Assembly (NCBI RefSeq): GCF_036347135.1
Contig: NZ_CP108938.1
Span: forward strand, 1,612,001-1,676,000
DNA: 64,000 bases
Reading direction: 5' to 3'
DNA from: Streptomyces sp. NBC_00775
Lineage (GTDB): Bacteria > Actinomycetota > Actinomycetes > Streptomycetales > Streptomycetaceae
Part shown: positions 34,114-43,294 of the stretch, in pieces
Numbering within the stretch: the first letter of the stretch is position 1
Layout: each line of letters opens with the position of its first letter
Position numbers and translations under genes: made by a program
The notes under the pieces: model-generated
Told to the model about the DNA's origin: nothing
The model's input: the letters and a program-made list of their open reading frames with translations, nothing else
The model's database searches: none

Positions 34114-36777
34114 GTGCGAAGAACCCGCATCCTCACGGCCGTGCTGGCGCTGGCCGCCGGCTTGCTGGCGGGCAGTCCGCCCGCCCTGGCCGCGAGTACC
34201 CCCAAGGCGACGACGACCCTCGCCGCCGACACGTACACCTGGAACAACGCCCGGATCGACGGAGGCGGCTTCGTCCCCGGCATCGTCTTCAACCGTTCCG
34301 AGAAGAACCTCGCGTACGCCCGCACGGACATCGGCGGCGCCTATCGCTGGGTGGAGTCGAGCAAGACCTGGACGCCGCTGCTCGACTCGGTCGGCTTCGC
34401 CGACTGGGGCCACACCGGCGTCGTGAGCCTCGCCTCGGACTCCGTCGACCCGAACAAGGTGTACGCGGCGGTCGGCACGTACACCAACAGCTGGGACCCG
34501 ACGAACGGCGCCGTGCTCCGGTCCTCCGACCGGGGCGCGAGCTGGCAGAAGGCGGACCTGCCGTTCAAGCTGGGCGGCAACATGCCGGGGCGTGGCATGG
34601 GCGAGCGGCTGGCCGTGGACCCCAACAAGAACAGCGTGCTGTATCTCGGCGCGCCCAGCGGCAAGGGACTCTGGCGTTCGACGGACTCGGGCGCGAGCTG
34701 GTCGCAGGTCACGAACTTCCCCAACGTCGGTAACTACGTGCAGGATTCGACCGACACCAGCGGCTACGCCTCCGACAACCAGGGCATCGTCTGGGTGACC
34801 TTCGACGAGTCGACGGGTACGTCCGGGAGCGCGACGCAGACCCTCTACGTCGGGGTCGCCGACAAGGACAACGCGGTCTACCGCTCGACGGACGGGGGCG
34901 CGACCTGGTCCCGGCTCGCGGGGCAACCCACCGGCTATCTCGCCCACAAGGGTGTCCTCGACGCCACCAACGGCTATCTCTATCTCGCCTACAGCGACAA
35001 GGGCGGCCCGTACGACGGCGGCAAAGGCCAGCTGTGGCGGTACGCGACCAAGACAGGCACCTGGACGAACATCAGCCCGGTCGCGGAGGCCGACACCTAC
35101 TACGGCTTCAGCGGGCTGACCGTGGACCGGCAGCATCCGGGCACGGTGATGGCGACGGCGTACAGCTCGTGGTGGCCGGACACCCAGATCTTCCGGTCCA
35201 CGGACAGCGGCGGAACCTGGACGAAGGCCTGGGACTACACCTCGTACCCGAACCGTTCGAACCGCTACACGATGGACGTGTCGTCCGTGCCCTGGCTGAC
35301 GTTCGGCGCGAACCCCTCGCCGCCCGAGCAGACACCCAAACTCGGCTGGATGACCGAGGGGCTGGAGATCGATCCGTTCAACTCCGCCCGGATGATGTAC
35401 GGGACAGGCGCGACGGTCTTCGGCACCGAGAACCTCACCAACTGGGACAGCGGAAGCCAGTTCACCATCAAGCCGATGGTCCAGGGACTGGAGGAGACGG
35501 CCGTCAACGACCTCGCCTCTCCCCCGTCGGGCGCCCCGCTGCTCAGCGCGCTCGGTGACATCGGCGGCTTCCGGCACACGGACCTCACCAAGGTGCCGTC
35601 GATGATGTACACCTCGCCGAACCTCACCAGCACGACGAGCCTCGACTACGCCGAGACCAGCCCGAACACGGTGGTACGGGTCGGCAACCTCGACTCGGGC
35701 CCGCACATCGGCTTCTCGACGGACAACGGCGCCAACTGGTTCGCGGGCACCGACCCTTCGGGCGTCACCGGCGGCGGAACGGTCGCCGCGGCCTCGGACG
35801 GCAGCCGCTTCGTGTGGAGCCCGGCCGGCACCGGCGTGCAGTACACGACCGGGTTCGGCACGTCATGGTCGGCGGCCGGCGGTATCCCGTCCGGGGCGAT
35901 CGTGGAGTCGGACCGGGTCGACCCGAAGACCTTCTACGGCTTCAAGTCCGGTAAGTTCTACGTCAGTTCGGACGGAGGCGCGACCTTCACGGCGTCCGCC
36001 GCCACCGGCCTGCCCAGCGGTGACAGCGTGCGCTTCAAGGCGCTGCCCGACGCGTTGGGCGATGTGTGGCTGGCGGGCGGTGCGAGCGACGGCGCGTACG
36101 GGCTGTGGCACTCGACGGACGGCGGCGCGAGCTTCACCAAACTGTCCAACGTCGACCAGGCCGACACCATCGGCTTCGGCAAGGCGGCGACGGGAGCCTC
36201 GTACCAGACGCTCTACACCAGCGCGAAGATCGGCGGCGTACGCGGCATCTTCCGGTCCACCGACAAGGGCGCGAGCTGGACCCGCATCAACGACGACGCC
36301 CACCAGTGGGGCTGGACGGGCGCGGCGATCACCGGTGACCCGCGGGTCTACGGGCGGGTGTACATCGCGACCAACGGGCGCGGGATCATCTACGGCGACA
36401 GCTCCGACAGCAGTGGCGGAGGCGGGGGCGGCACCGATCCGACGCCGACACCGACGGGCGCCTGCTCGGTGACGTACAAGATCACGAACCAGTGGTCGGG
36501 CGGCTTCCAGGCGGATGTGGCGCTCACCAACACAGGATCCAGCGCCTGGAGCGGCTGGTCGCTCGGCTGGACCTTCCCGGACGGCCAGAAGATCACCCAG
36601 TTGTGGAACGCCGACTACACGCAGACCGACGCCGCGGTGACGGCGAAGAACGTCAGCTGGAACGCGAACGTGGCGGCGGGATCGTCGGTGAGCTTCGGGT
36701 TCACGGGGAGCTGGACGGGAGCGAACACGAAACCCACGTCCTTCAAGTTGGGGGATGAGAGCTGCGCGGTGACGTGA
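34114..36777 (+). CDS. Secreted GH74 xyloglucanase with C-terminal CBM2
   Basis: 887 residues from GTG 34114, with AGAGAGGA upstream. A signal peptide (about 1-27) leads to the tandem seven-bladed propellers of GH74. The catalytic Asp residues are in 'ARTDIGGAYRW' near the start and 'SALGDIGGFRHTDL' near 480. Repeated 'RSTDGGATW'-type motifs mark the blades (for example 'VYRSTDGGATWSRL'). A Gly/Pro-Thr linker (about 770-786) leads to a CBM2 ('CSVTYKITNQWSGGFQADV', 'ITQLWNADYTQTD'). The family cuts xyloglucan backbones. It lies beside the cellulases but has no CebR box of its own that I could see. Confidence 0.95.
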   Translation: MRRTRILTAVLALAAGLLAGSPPALAASTPKATTTLAADTYTWNNARIDGGGFVPGIVFNRSEKNLAYARTDIGGAYRWVESSKTWTPLLDSVGFADWGHTGVVSLASDSVDPNKVYAAVGTYTNSWDPTNGAVLRSSDRGASWQKADLPFKLGGNMPGRGMGERLAVDPNKNSVLYLGAPSGKGLWRSTDSGASWSQVTNFPNVGNYVQDSTDTSGYASDNQGIVWVTFDESTGTSGSATQTLYVGVADKDNAVYRSTDGGATWSRLAGQPTGYLAHKGVLDATNGYLYLAYSDKGGPYDGGKGQLWRYATKTGTWTNISPVAEADTYYGFSGLTVDRQHPGTVMATAYSSWWPDTQIFRSTDSGGTWTKAWDYTSYPNRSNRYTMDVSSVPWLTFGANPSPPEQTPKLGWMTEGLEIDPFNSARMMYGTGATVFGTENLTNWDSGSQFTIKPMVQGLEETAVNDLASPPSGAPLLSALGDIGGFRHTDLTKVPSMMYTSPNLTSTTSLDYAETSPNTVVRVGNLDSGPHIGFSTDNGANWFAGTDPSGVTGGGTVAAASDGSRFVWSPAGTGVQYTTGFGTSWSAAGGIPSGAIVESDRVDPKTFYGFKSGKFYVSSDGGATFTASAATGLPSGDSVRFKALPDALGDVWLAGGASDGAYGLWHSTDGGASFTKLSNVDQADTIGFGKAATGASYQTLYTSAKIGGVRGIFRSTDKGASWTRINDDAHQWGWTGAAITGDPRVYGRVYIATNGRGIIYGDSSDSSGGGGGGTDPTPTPTGACSVTYKITNQWSGGFQADVALTNTGSSAWSGWSLGWTFPDGQKITQLWNADYTQTDAAVTAKNVSWNANVAAGSSVSFGFTGSWTGANTKPTSFKLGDESCAVT

Positions 36778-36782
36778 CGGTC

Positions 36783-36813
36783 GGCTCCCGGGCCGATCGG
36801 CGGCCCGGGAGCC
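36783..36813 (+). terminator. Terminator hairpin after GH74
   Basis: GGCTCCCGGGCC (36783-36794) and GGCCCGGGAGCC (36802-36813) form a perfect 12-base stem with a seven-base loop directly after the GH74 stop. There is no T-run, as is usual in Streptomyces. Confidence 0.75.
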
Positions 36814-37000
36814 GTCCTACGTCCTCGTGGGTGGTTCAGGCCGTGGTTGATCAGAACCCTCCGAGCCCCGAAAAGGTCCGGTTGGAACCATTCGCCCGCC
36901 CAACATGATCACAACTGCGTCACCACCCTCACCCACCACTCACACTTTCTTCACACCTCCCGTTACGGTCACCCCACCACAATCGTCCCTGGGGGGGACC

Positions 37001-37525
37001 ATGTCGTACAACCAGCCGCCGCCACCGCCCGGATACGGGCCGCAGCCCGTGCCGTCCGCCCCCGCACCGCCGTCGGCCAGACCGCGGTGGGCACGGAAAC
37101 GCTACGTGCTGCCCGCGATCGGCTTCGCCTTCTTCCTCGGCGTCGCCGCCGGCGGCAGTGACAGCGGCGGCCAGAGCAGCAAGACCACGGAGGCCGCGGC
37201 CAGCAAGGTGCGGCCCACCGCGACCGTCACCATCACCACGACGGCCACCGCGAAGCCGAAGCCGGCACCGACGGTGACCGCGACGAAGACGGTCAAGGTG
37301 AAGGTGACCGTCACCGCCGAGGCCGCCTCGGGTAGCGACTCCGGCAGCAGCGGCGGCAGCACAGACACCGTCAGCACCTGCTCGATCGTCTCCAACTCCG
37401 GCAACTGCTATTCGGCAGGCCAGTACTGCCGCAACAGCGACCACGGCGCCAGCACGACCACCGCGAGCGGCACCAGGATCAAGTGCGTATACCGCTCCAA
37501 CGGATGGCGCTGGACCTACAGCTGA
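37001..37525 (+). CDS. Small membrane-anchored protein with Cys-containing C-terminal domain, unknown function
   Basis: 174 residues from ATG 37001, with a G-rich ribosome site. A Pro-rich cytoplasmic N-terminus ('NQPPPPPGYGPQPVPSAP') precedes one membrane helix at about 35-52 ('YVLPAIGFAFFLGVAAGG'). Then comes a long Thr/Val/Lys-rich low-complexity stretch ('TVTITTTATAKPKPAPTVTA', 'KTVKVKVTVTAEA') and a C-terminal segment with four Cys ('CSIVSNSGNCYSAGQYC', then 'IKCVYRSNGWRW') that looks like a small disulfide-bonded external domain. I do not recognise the family. It is monocistronic, between two terminators. Confidence 0.8.
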   Translation: MSYNQPPPPPGYGPQPVPSAPAPPSARPRWARKRYVLPAIGFAFFLGVAAGGSDSGGQSSKTTEAAASKVRPTATVTITTTATAKPKPAPTVTATKTVKVKVTVTAEAASGSDSGSSGGSTDTVSTCSIVSNSGNCYSAGQYCRNSDHGASTTTASGTRIKCVYRSNGWRWTYS

Positions 37526-37577
37526 CAGCGGGCAGGGCTATTCGCAGGGCGGGTAGCGGGTACCGGCCAAGACCATG

Positions 37578-37619
37578 AATCAGGCCCCCTTCCGGAGCGT
37601 CCCGCGAGGGGGCCTGATT
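37578..37619. terminator. Bidirectional terminator between convergent genes
   Basis: AATCAGGCCCCCT (37578-37590) pairs perfectly with AGGGGGCCTGATT (37607-37619), a 13-base stem with a 16-base loop. It lies between the plus-strand small membrane protein (stop at 37525) and the minus-strand PL11 gene (stop at 37649), and A/T tails on both sides suit termination in either direction. Confidence 0.88.
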
Positions 37620-37648
37620 GACTCACCTTGGAAGAGCCTTCACGCGGT

Positions 37649-39523
37649 TCACGGCGTGTAGACGCTCGGGCGCGGTGCCGTCGCCATCCCGTCACCGATG
37701 AAGAAGCTCGGGTGCGGGGGCTGGTTGTAGGCGGTGTTCTGCCAAGAAAGCGCCGTGCGGTACTGGGTGTCGTGCAGCAGGGTCGTGATCTTCGTGGTCG
37801 TCTCGTACGGCGTGGAGTAGATCCGCAGCGCCGTGTTGTCGGTCGTCGGCCAGACGACCTCCTCGCGCCAGTCGCCGAAGAGGTCGCCGGAGAGCGACGG
37901 GGTGGCCTTGGTGCTGTTGTTGGAGTGGACGGACGCGCCGGTCAGCAGACGGGTGTCCGCGGAGGTGCCGTACTTGTCGATATGGGTGTCGTCGAGAAGT
38001 TCGCGGACCGTGTCGCCGTCCCACCAGGACAGGAAGTTGGTGCTCCCGGGCTTGCGGCTCGCCACCACGTTTCCCTGGGGATCGCGTACGCCGTCGGCGT
38101 GCGAGGACCACGACTCGGCCCCGGCGCTGCCCGCCCAGACGTCCCCGGCCACGCCCCGGCCGTTGTCGCCGTTGGCCGCCGTGGACCACAGGATCGCGCC
38201 GGTCTTCGCGTCCGCCATCCACGACGCCGGCTTCGAGGAGTCCTCGTCGACCTTGAACTCCTCAAGGCCCGCGCGGGACGGGTCGAGGTCGCCGACGTGC
38301 ATGGCGTCACCGTGCCCGTTCTTGGTGGTCCACAGGCCGCTGCCGTTGTCGTCCACGGCCATCGAGCCGTACACGATCTCGTCCTTGCCGTCCCCGTCGA
38401 CGTCCGCGACCGACAACTGGTGGTTGCCCTGGCCGTCGTACCCCTTGCCGCTGTTGGTCGAGGAGTTGGTGTCGAAGGTCCAGCGCCGGGTGAACGCGCC
38501 GCCCCGCCAGTCCCAGGCGGCGATGACGGTACGGGTGTAGTAGCCGCGCGCCATGATCAGGGACGGCCGGGCTCCGTCCAGGTAGGCGGTTCCGGCGAGG
38601 AACCGGTCGACGCGGTTGCCGTACGAGTCGCCCCAGGAGGAGACCGTGCCGCGCGCCGGGACATAGTCGACGGTGCCCATGGCGGCGCCCGTCTGACCGT
38701 TGAACATGGTCAGGTACTCGGGTCCGGAGAGGACGTATCCGCTCGAATTCCGGTAGTCGGCGGAGGCGCTGCCGATGACCGTGCCCTGGCCGTCCGTCGT
38801 CCCGTCGGCCGTCTTCATGGCGACCTCGGCCTTGCCGTCGCCGTCGTAGTCGTACACCTGGAACTGGGTGTAGTGCGCCCCTGAGCGGATGTTCCTGCCC
38901 AGGTCGAGGCGCCACAGGCGGGTGCCGTCGAGCTTGATGCCGTCGATGATCGTGTTGCCGGTGTAGCCGGACTGGGAGTTGTCCTTGGCGTTGGTGGGCT
39001 GCCACTTGAGGACGAAGTCGAGCTGGCCGTCGCCGTCGAGGTCGCCGACGGAGGCGTCGTTGGCCTCGTAGGTGTACGCGACTCCGTCGGGGGTGGTGCC
39101 GCCCGCGGGTGGGGTGATGGGCACGTCCTTGTAGCCCGTACGGAACTGGATGGCGTGCACCGAGTCGGCCTGCTCTACGCCGCCCACGATCGCGCGGACC
39201 GTGTAGTCGGCCTGGGCGGGCGCGCCGGAGTGGAAGTAGTTCGTCGAGCCGGTGACGGGGGTCGAGTTGACCTTCGTCCCGGCGCGGTAGACGTTGAACG
39301 ACACGTCGTTCGGATCGGTGCCGAGCCAGCGCCAGCTGACCAGGTTGCCGCTGTCGGTGTGGACGCTGACGACGCCCCGGTCGAGGGCCTCGACCTGACG
39401 GGCGGTGGCCGCCTCGGCCGAACCGGTGCCGAGGGCGGTGAGTCCGGCGGCGATGAGTGCCGCGGTGGCCGCCAGCGCCGAGCCGATCGCGCGTCTGCGG
39501 TGCTGCCTGTGCGGGTGCTGCAC
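37649..39523 (-). CDS. Secreted PL11 rhamnogalacturonan lyase (YesW-like)
   Basis: 624 residues from GTG 39523, with AGGAGG eight bases upstream. The signal peptide ends near residue 39 ('GSAEA/ATA'). An FN3-like N-terminal domain ('LVSWRWLGTDPNDVSFNVY') is followed by the eight-bladed propeller of PL11, with calcium-binding loops 'DLDGDGQLD', 'DYDGDGKAE' and 'DVDGDGKDE' and the signatures 'FVLKWQPTNAKDNSQSGYTG' and 'GDLFGDWREEVVW'. It cleaves the rhamnose-galacturonate backbone of rhamnogalacturonan I outside the cell, making unsaturated ends that GH105 enzymes, such as the one at 17907, remove. Monocistronic. Confidence 0.95.
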   Translation of the reverse strand: MQHPHRQHRRRAIGSALAATAALIAAGLTALGTGSAEAATARQVEALDRGVVSVHTDSGNLVSWRWLGTDPNDVSFNVYRAGTKVNSTPVTGSTNYFHSGAPAQADYTVRAIVGGVEQADSVHAIQFRTGYKDVPITPPAGGTTPDGVAYTYEANDASVGDLDGDGQLDFVLKWQPTNAKDNSQSGYTGNTIIDGIKLDGTRLWRLDLGRNIRSGAHYTQFQVYDYDGDGKAEVAMKTADGTTDGQGTVIGSASADYRNSSGYVLSGPEYLTMFNGQTGAAMGTVDYVPARGTVSSWGDSYGNRVDRFLAGTAYLDGARPSLIMARGYYTRTVIAAWDWRGGAFTRRWTFDTNSSTNSGKGYDGQGNHQLSVADVDGDGKDEIVYGSMAVDDNGSGLWTTKNGHGDAMHVGDLDPSRAGLEEFKVDEDSSKPASWMADAKTGAILWSTAANGDNGRGVAGDVWAGSAGAESWSSHADGVRDPQGNVVASRKPGSTNFLSWWDGDTVRELLDDTHIDKYGTSADTRLLTGASVHSNNSTKATPSLSGDLFGDWREEVVWPTTDNTALRIYSTPYETTTKITTLLHDTQYRTALSWQNTAYNQPPHPSFFIGDGMATAPRPSVYTP

Positions 39524-39717
39524 GGTGGGTACCTCCTGAGAGGACAGACGGATTCTGTTCCCTCAGTTGCCGCTGTTCGCAAGGGAGTTGCCGGGTAGCA
39601 CCAACGAGCCGTGGTTCCCCACCTCAACCAACCTGTTTTCGGACGTAATTGTGTTCCCGCCCCGTGCCGCTCCGCCGCGCTCTCCGGTACAGCACTCGTA
39701 CAGGCCTAGGGGGAACC

Positions 39718-41289
39718 ATGAGCGAGAACGGCGAGAACGTATTCACGCACGGGCCGATTCCACGGGTGCCGGTCACGGACCCCACGCTGGGAATCCAGGT
39801 CGATCCGAGCTGGACCGGACGGCCCCGCCACCGGCTGGTCGCCGTCGGCGATTCACTCACCCAGGGATTCCAGAGCGCGGCGGTCTTCCACACCGATGTC
39901 TCGTATCCCGCGATCATCGCCCACGAGCTGGGGTGGAGCGAGCACTTCCGATACCCCTCCTACAACGGGTTCGGAGGGCTCCCGTTCAATCTGGAGCTGT
40001 TCCTGCGCGACCTGGAGGCGCGCTACGGCCGGGACCTGGACTGGTGGGAGACGGCGCCCGCGCTGTTCCACGCCCGCCGGTTCATGGACAAGGTGGAGGA
40101 CTACTGGGAGCGCGGAGCGGGTACCGCCGTGCCCAGCACCACCGCCATCAACCACAACCTCGCGGTCTTCGGCTGGGATCTGCGGGACGCGCTGGACCGG
40201 TCGGCCGACATGTGCCGCAAGCGGATCTCCACCCCCAAGGACAACCTGGTGCACCAGATGGTGGAGCACGCCGACGACCGCGCCGCGCTGCGCGTGCTGC
40301 CGACCGAGCCGCCGGAGGCCGCGAACCTGAGCCAGCTGGACGCGGCCGCCCGGCTCGGCGACGAGGTCGGCGCGACGGACCCCGCGCACGGGATCGAGAC
40401 GCTCATCGTGTTCCTCGGCCCCAACAACGCGCTGCGCTCGGTGGTGGATCTGCGGGTGGTGTGGAGCGACGACGGCTACGACGACCCGCAGCGCAAGGGC
40501 GCCTTCACCGTCTGGAGGCCCGAGCACTTCGCCGCCGAGCTTCGCCGGGTGGCTCTGGAGGTACGCGAGATCAAGGCGCGGCACGTGATCTGGTGCACCG
40601 TCCCGCATGTCACGATCGCGCCCATCGCCCGAGGTGTCGCCGTCAAGACCGCACCCGGATCGGCCTACTTCCCGTACTACACGCGCCCGTGGATCAGTGA
40701 CGGCGACTTCGACCCCCGCCAGGACCCCCACCTCACCGCCGAACAGGCGCGTGCCGTCGACGGTGCCGTGGATCAGTACAACTACGCGATCACCGCGGAG
40801 GTCCGCGGCGCTCGCGCGGACGGCAAGGACTGGTATCTGCTGGACACCGCGGGCCTTCTCGACCGGCTCGGCTCGCGCCGGTACATCGAGGATCCGCAGG
40901 CCCGCCCCGACTGGTGGCAGCCCTACCCGATGCCCCCGGGGCTGGCCGCGCTCACCCCGGTCCCCAACAGCCGCTTCCTCGCGAGTGACGGGACGCGCCG
41001 CACGAACGGAGGCCTGTTCTCCCTGGACGGCGTCCACCCCACGACCGTCGGGTACGGCATCCTCGCCCAGGAACTGATCAACGTCATGCGGCGGGCGGGG
41101 GTCGAGTTCTTCCCGCCCCACAGCTCCACGCCGCGCCCCGACCCGGTTCTCGTGGACTTCGGACGCCTCATCCGGCACGACACGCTCATCAACCGCCCAC
41201 CGGGGAACCTCACTTCGACTCTCGGCGTACTCGGCTGGGCGGACGAGAAGCTGGACTTCCTGCACCGCGCCCTGCACTTCACCATCTGA
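39718..41289 (+). CDS. SGNH/GDSL-type hydrolase
   Basis: 523 residues from ATG 39718, after GGGGGAACC. No signal peptide is visible. Block I is 'LVAVGDSLTQGF' (catalytic Ser near 44), block III may be 'VFLGPNNAL' (Asn) and block V 'LDGVHPTTVGYGILA' (Asp and His), so the catalytic set of an SGNH esterase is present. At over 500 residues it is much longer than simple GDSL lipases, with a large central insert and a C-terminal tail. The family includes esterases acting on acetylated polysaccharides, lipids and arylesters; the substrate here is unknown. It diverges from the PL11 gene across about 190 bases with no clear motif. Confidence 0.85.
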   Translation: MSENGENVFTHGPIPRVPVTDPTLGIQVDPSWTGRPRHRLVAVGDSLTQGFQSAAVFHTDVSYPAIIAHELGWSEHFRYPSYNGFGGLPFNLELFLRDLEARYGRDLDWWETAPALFHARRFMDKVEDYWERGAGTAVPSTTAINHNLAVFGWDLRDALDRSADMCRKRISTPKDNLVHQMVEHADDRAALRVLPTEPPEAANLSQLDAAARLGDEVGATDPAHGIETLIVFLGPNNALRSVVDLRVVWSDDGYDDPQRKGAFTVWRPEHFAAELRRVALEVREIKARHVIWCTVPHVTIAPIARGVAVKTAPGSAYFPYYTRPWISDGDFDPRQDPHLTAEQARAVDGAVDQYNYAITAEVRGARADGKDWYLLDTAGLLDRLGSRRYIEDPQARPDWWQPYPMPPGLAALTPVPNSRFLASDGTRRTNGGLFSLDGVHPTTVGYGILAQELINVMRRAGVEFFPPHSSTPRPDPVLVDFGRLIRHDTLINRPPGNLTSTLGVLGWADEKLDFLHRALHFTI

Positions 41290-41313
41290 CCGGCGGCCCT
41301 GACGGCCCTGGCG

Positions 41314-42267
41314 TCACGCGTACCGCGACGCCAGCTCCGCCACCGTCGCGGCGATCCGCTCCCGCAGCTCGGCCGGTTCGAGGACCTCGATGTCCGTGCC
41401 GAGGCGGAGGAAGTCGTGATGGGCGTGGTCCACGGACTCGATGGGGATGGTCGCGCGCGTCCAACCGTCCTTGTCCGTACGGCCGTTGACCGACACCGCG
41501 TGCGCCGCGGGGCCGCTCAGTCGGGCTGCCGGTGCTCCCGGCGCCAGCCGGACGACCGCCTCCGCGCGGTGCAGCCGCTCGTGGAAGTCCCTCTGGTACG
41601 CGGACCAGAACGCGGCGAGGTCGAAGTCCTCGGGACGGGCGAACTCCTCCTCGGAGGCGGCGAGTTCGAGGATCTGGTCGACGCGGAACGTACGCGGCCC
41701 CGGTCCCGCGACGACGTACCAGCGGCCCGCCTTCAGGACGAGGCCGTACGGCTCCAGGCGGCGCTCCACGTCGGTGGGCTCACGCCAGCGGCGGTACCGG
41801 ATGTGCAGGACGCGGCGGTTCCAGACGGCATCGGCGACGGCGGGCAGGTACGGGGTCTCGTCGGCGTCCGCGTACCAGCCGGGCGCGTCCAGGTGGAAGC
41901 GGCCGCTGATCCGGTCGGCGTGCTCGCGCAGCTCGCTCGGGAGGGCCGCGCGCACCTTGAGCTGGGCGGCGGCGAGGACCGAGCCGAGGCCCAGCTCGGC
42001 GGCGGGGCCGGGGACGCCCGCGAGGAAGAGGGCCTCGACCTCGTCGGCGGTGAGGCCGGTGAGGCGGGTGCGGTAGCCGTCCAGAAGCCGGTAGCCGCCC
42101 GCGTGGCCCGCGTCGCCGTACAGCGGGACGCCGGCCGCGCTCAGTGCCTCGACGTCCCGGTAGACCGTGCGCACCGAGACCTCCAGCTCCTCGGCGAGCT
42201 GGGCGGCGGTCATGCGGCCGCGGGTCTGGAGGAGCAGGAGGACCGAGACGAGCCGCGCGGATTTCAC
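41314..42267 (-). CDS. WYL-domain transcriptional regulator (YafY type)
   Basis: 317 residues from GTG 42267. An N-terminal winged helix of DeoR/HTH_11 type ('LVSVLLLLQTRGRMTAAQLA', 'VSVRTVYRDVEALSAAGVPL') is followed by a WYL domain ('ERRLEPYGLVLKAGRWYVVA') and a WCX-type C-terminal extension ('DIEVLEPAELRERIAATVAEL'). Such proteins commonly control a divergent neighbour through a ligand sensed by the WYL domain. The pair of small genes starting at 42339 and the inverted repeat at 42299 are the likely target and site. Confidence 0.92.
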   Translation of the reverse strand: MKSARLVSVLLLLQTRGRMTAAQLAEELEVSVRTVYRDVEALSAAGVPLYGDAGHAGGYRLLDGYRTRLTGLTADEVEALFLAGVPGPAAELGLGSVLAAAQLKVRAALPSELREHADRISGRFHLDAPGWYADADETPYLPAVADAVWNRRVLHIRYRRWREPTDVERRLEPYGLVLKAGRWYVVAGPGPRTFRVDQILELAASEEEFARPEDFDLAAFWSAYQRDFHERLHRAEAVVRLAPGAPAARLSGPAAHAVSVNGRTDKDGWTRATIPIESVDHAHHDFLRLGTDIEVLEPAELRERIAATVAELASRYA

Positions 42268-42298
42268 CTCACCAGAATCCCAGATCCGACGGACTTCA

Positions 42299-42315
42299 CT
42301 GACAGAAGGTGTCAG
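42299..42315. promoter_or_regulatory. Inverted repeat, likely operator of the WYL regulator
   Basis: CTGACA (42299-42304) and TGTCAG (42310-42315) form a perfect inverted repeat with a five-base spacer in the 71-base gap between the WYL regulator start (42267) and the divergent gene start (42339). Its position and spacing fit an autoregulatory site controlling both. Confidence 0.7.
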
Positions 42316-42338
42316 GGAAGTCCGCCTAGCTTCCCCTC

Positions 42339-42818
42339 ATGGCCTTCACGGAGAAACTCCTGACCGTGCCGCCGCCGATCGAGGTGGCGGGACGGCGGAT
42401 CAAGCGCTACCACGTCACCGCCGACGCGGCGGGCATCGCGCCCGACGTGGAGCGGGCGGCGTACGCGATGCTGCCGAAGCTGCTCCCCGAGCCGGACGGC
42501 ACGCCGCCGGCGACCTTCGTCGTGCTGCACCGGGGCGGCGACGACGGCGCGTACCTCAACGCCTACAGCTGGGTGTGGGACAACGTCCTGCACTTCCGGG
42601 GCGCGTCGGCGGGCCAGCCGGTGCTCGGCTGCCCCGACCGCGACCCGACGCACTTCATCACACCCGGCCTGCCGTGGATCGGGTGCGTCTGGGAGCTGCC
42701 GCCGATCCTGCACGAACGCGACGCCTGGGTGCGGCACATGCTCGCGCCGGACACCCCCGACCTCGACGCCTACCTCGCCGACTCCCTCCCCGAGGGCACG
42801 ACTGGAGACCGCACATGA
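42339..42818 (+). CDS. Conserved small protein of unknown function
   Basis: 159 residues from ATG 42339. It starts 'MAFTEKLLTVPPPIEVAGRRIKRYHV', then 'ATFVVLHRGGDDGAYLNAYSWVWDNVLHFR' over residues 60-90, and ends 'WELPPILHERDAWVRHMLAP'. The Trp/His-rich centre gives no catalytic motif that I recognise, and there is no signal or membrane segment. It is divergent from a WYL regulator and overlaps the next gene by ATGA, so the two probably act together and are regulated through the inverted repeat at 42299. Confidence 0.8.
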   Translation: MAFTEKLLTVPPPIEVAGRRIKRYHVTADAAGIAPDVERAAYAMLPKLLPEPDGTPPATFVVLHRGGDDGAYLNAYSWVWDNVLHFRGASAGQPVLGCPDRDPTHFITPGLPWIGCVWELPPILHERDAWVRHMLAPDTPDLDAYLADSLPEGTTGDRT

Positions 42819-43294
42819 GTACCGCGCACGACTTCGACTTCTTCCACGGCGAGTGGGACGTCCACCACCGCAGGCTGACCGACTTCCTCGACGCCGGCAG
42901 CGACTGGGAGGAGTTCGCGGCCACGAGCCGCTGCTGGAGCCTGTTCGACGGGGCCGCGAACGTCGACGAGCTGGACGTACCGAGTCAGGGCTGGAAGGGG
43001 CTCACCCTGCGGCTCTTCGACCCCGCGGCGGGCGAGTGGTCGCTGAACTGGTCGTCCAGCCGCAGCGGCAAGCTGTTCCCGCCGGTGATCGGGCGGTTCG
43101 GGCCCGACGGGCGGGGCGAGTTCCACGGGGACGACACCCACGACGGGAAGGACGTGCGGGTGCGGTTCGTGTGGTCGGGGATCTCGGCGACCACGGCCCG
43201 CTGGGAGCAGGCGTTCTCCGTGGACGGGGAGACGACGTGGGTGACCAACTGGGTCATGGAGTTCACGCGGCCTTCCGGAACGCCCGTAGCGTGA
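42815..43294 (+). CDS. DUF1579-like small protein, unknown function
   Basis: 159 residues from ATG 42815, overlapping the previous stop (ATGA). 'FDFFHGEWDVHHRRLTDFLD' and 'SLFDGAANVDELDVPSQGWKGLTLRLFD' resemble the lipocalin-like DUF1579 family: a beta barrel with 'W.LNW' strands ('WSLNWSSSRSGKLFPPVIGRF') and the final 'WEQAFSVDGETTWVTNWVMEF'. No enzyme activity can be deduced. Its 3' end overlaps the convergent methyltransferase gene by 32 bases. Confidence 0.8.
   Translation: MSTAHDFDFFHGEWDVHHRRLTDFLDAGSDWEEFAATSRCWSLFDGAANVDELDVPSQGWKGLTLRLFDPAAGEWSLNWSSSRSGKLFPPVIGRFGPDGRGEFHGDDTHDGKDVRVRFVWSGISATTARWEQAFSVDGETTWVTNWVMEFTRPSGTPVA

Noticed and set aside
38300..39000. Alternative minus-strand frame inside the PL11 gene resembling a basic protein
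   Set aside because: It lies fully within the PL11 frame, which has intact calcium-binding loops and lyase signatures.
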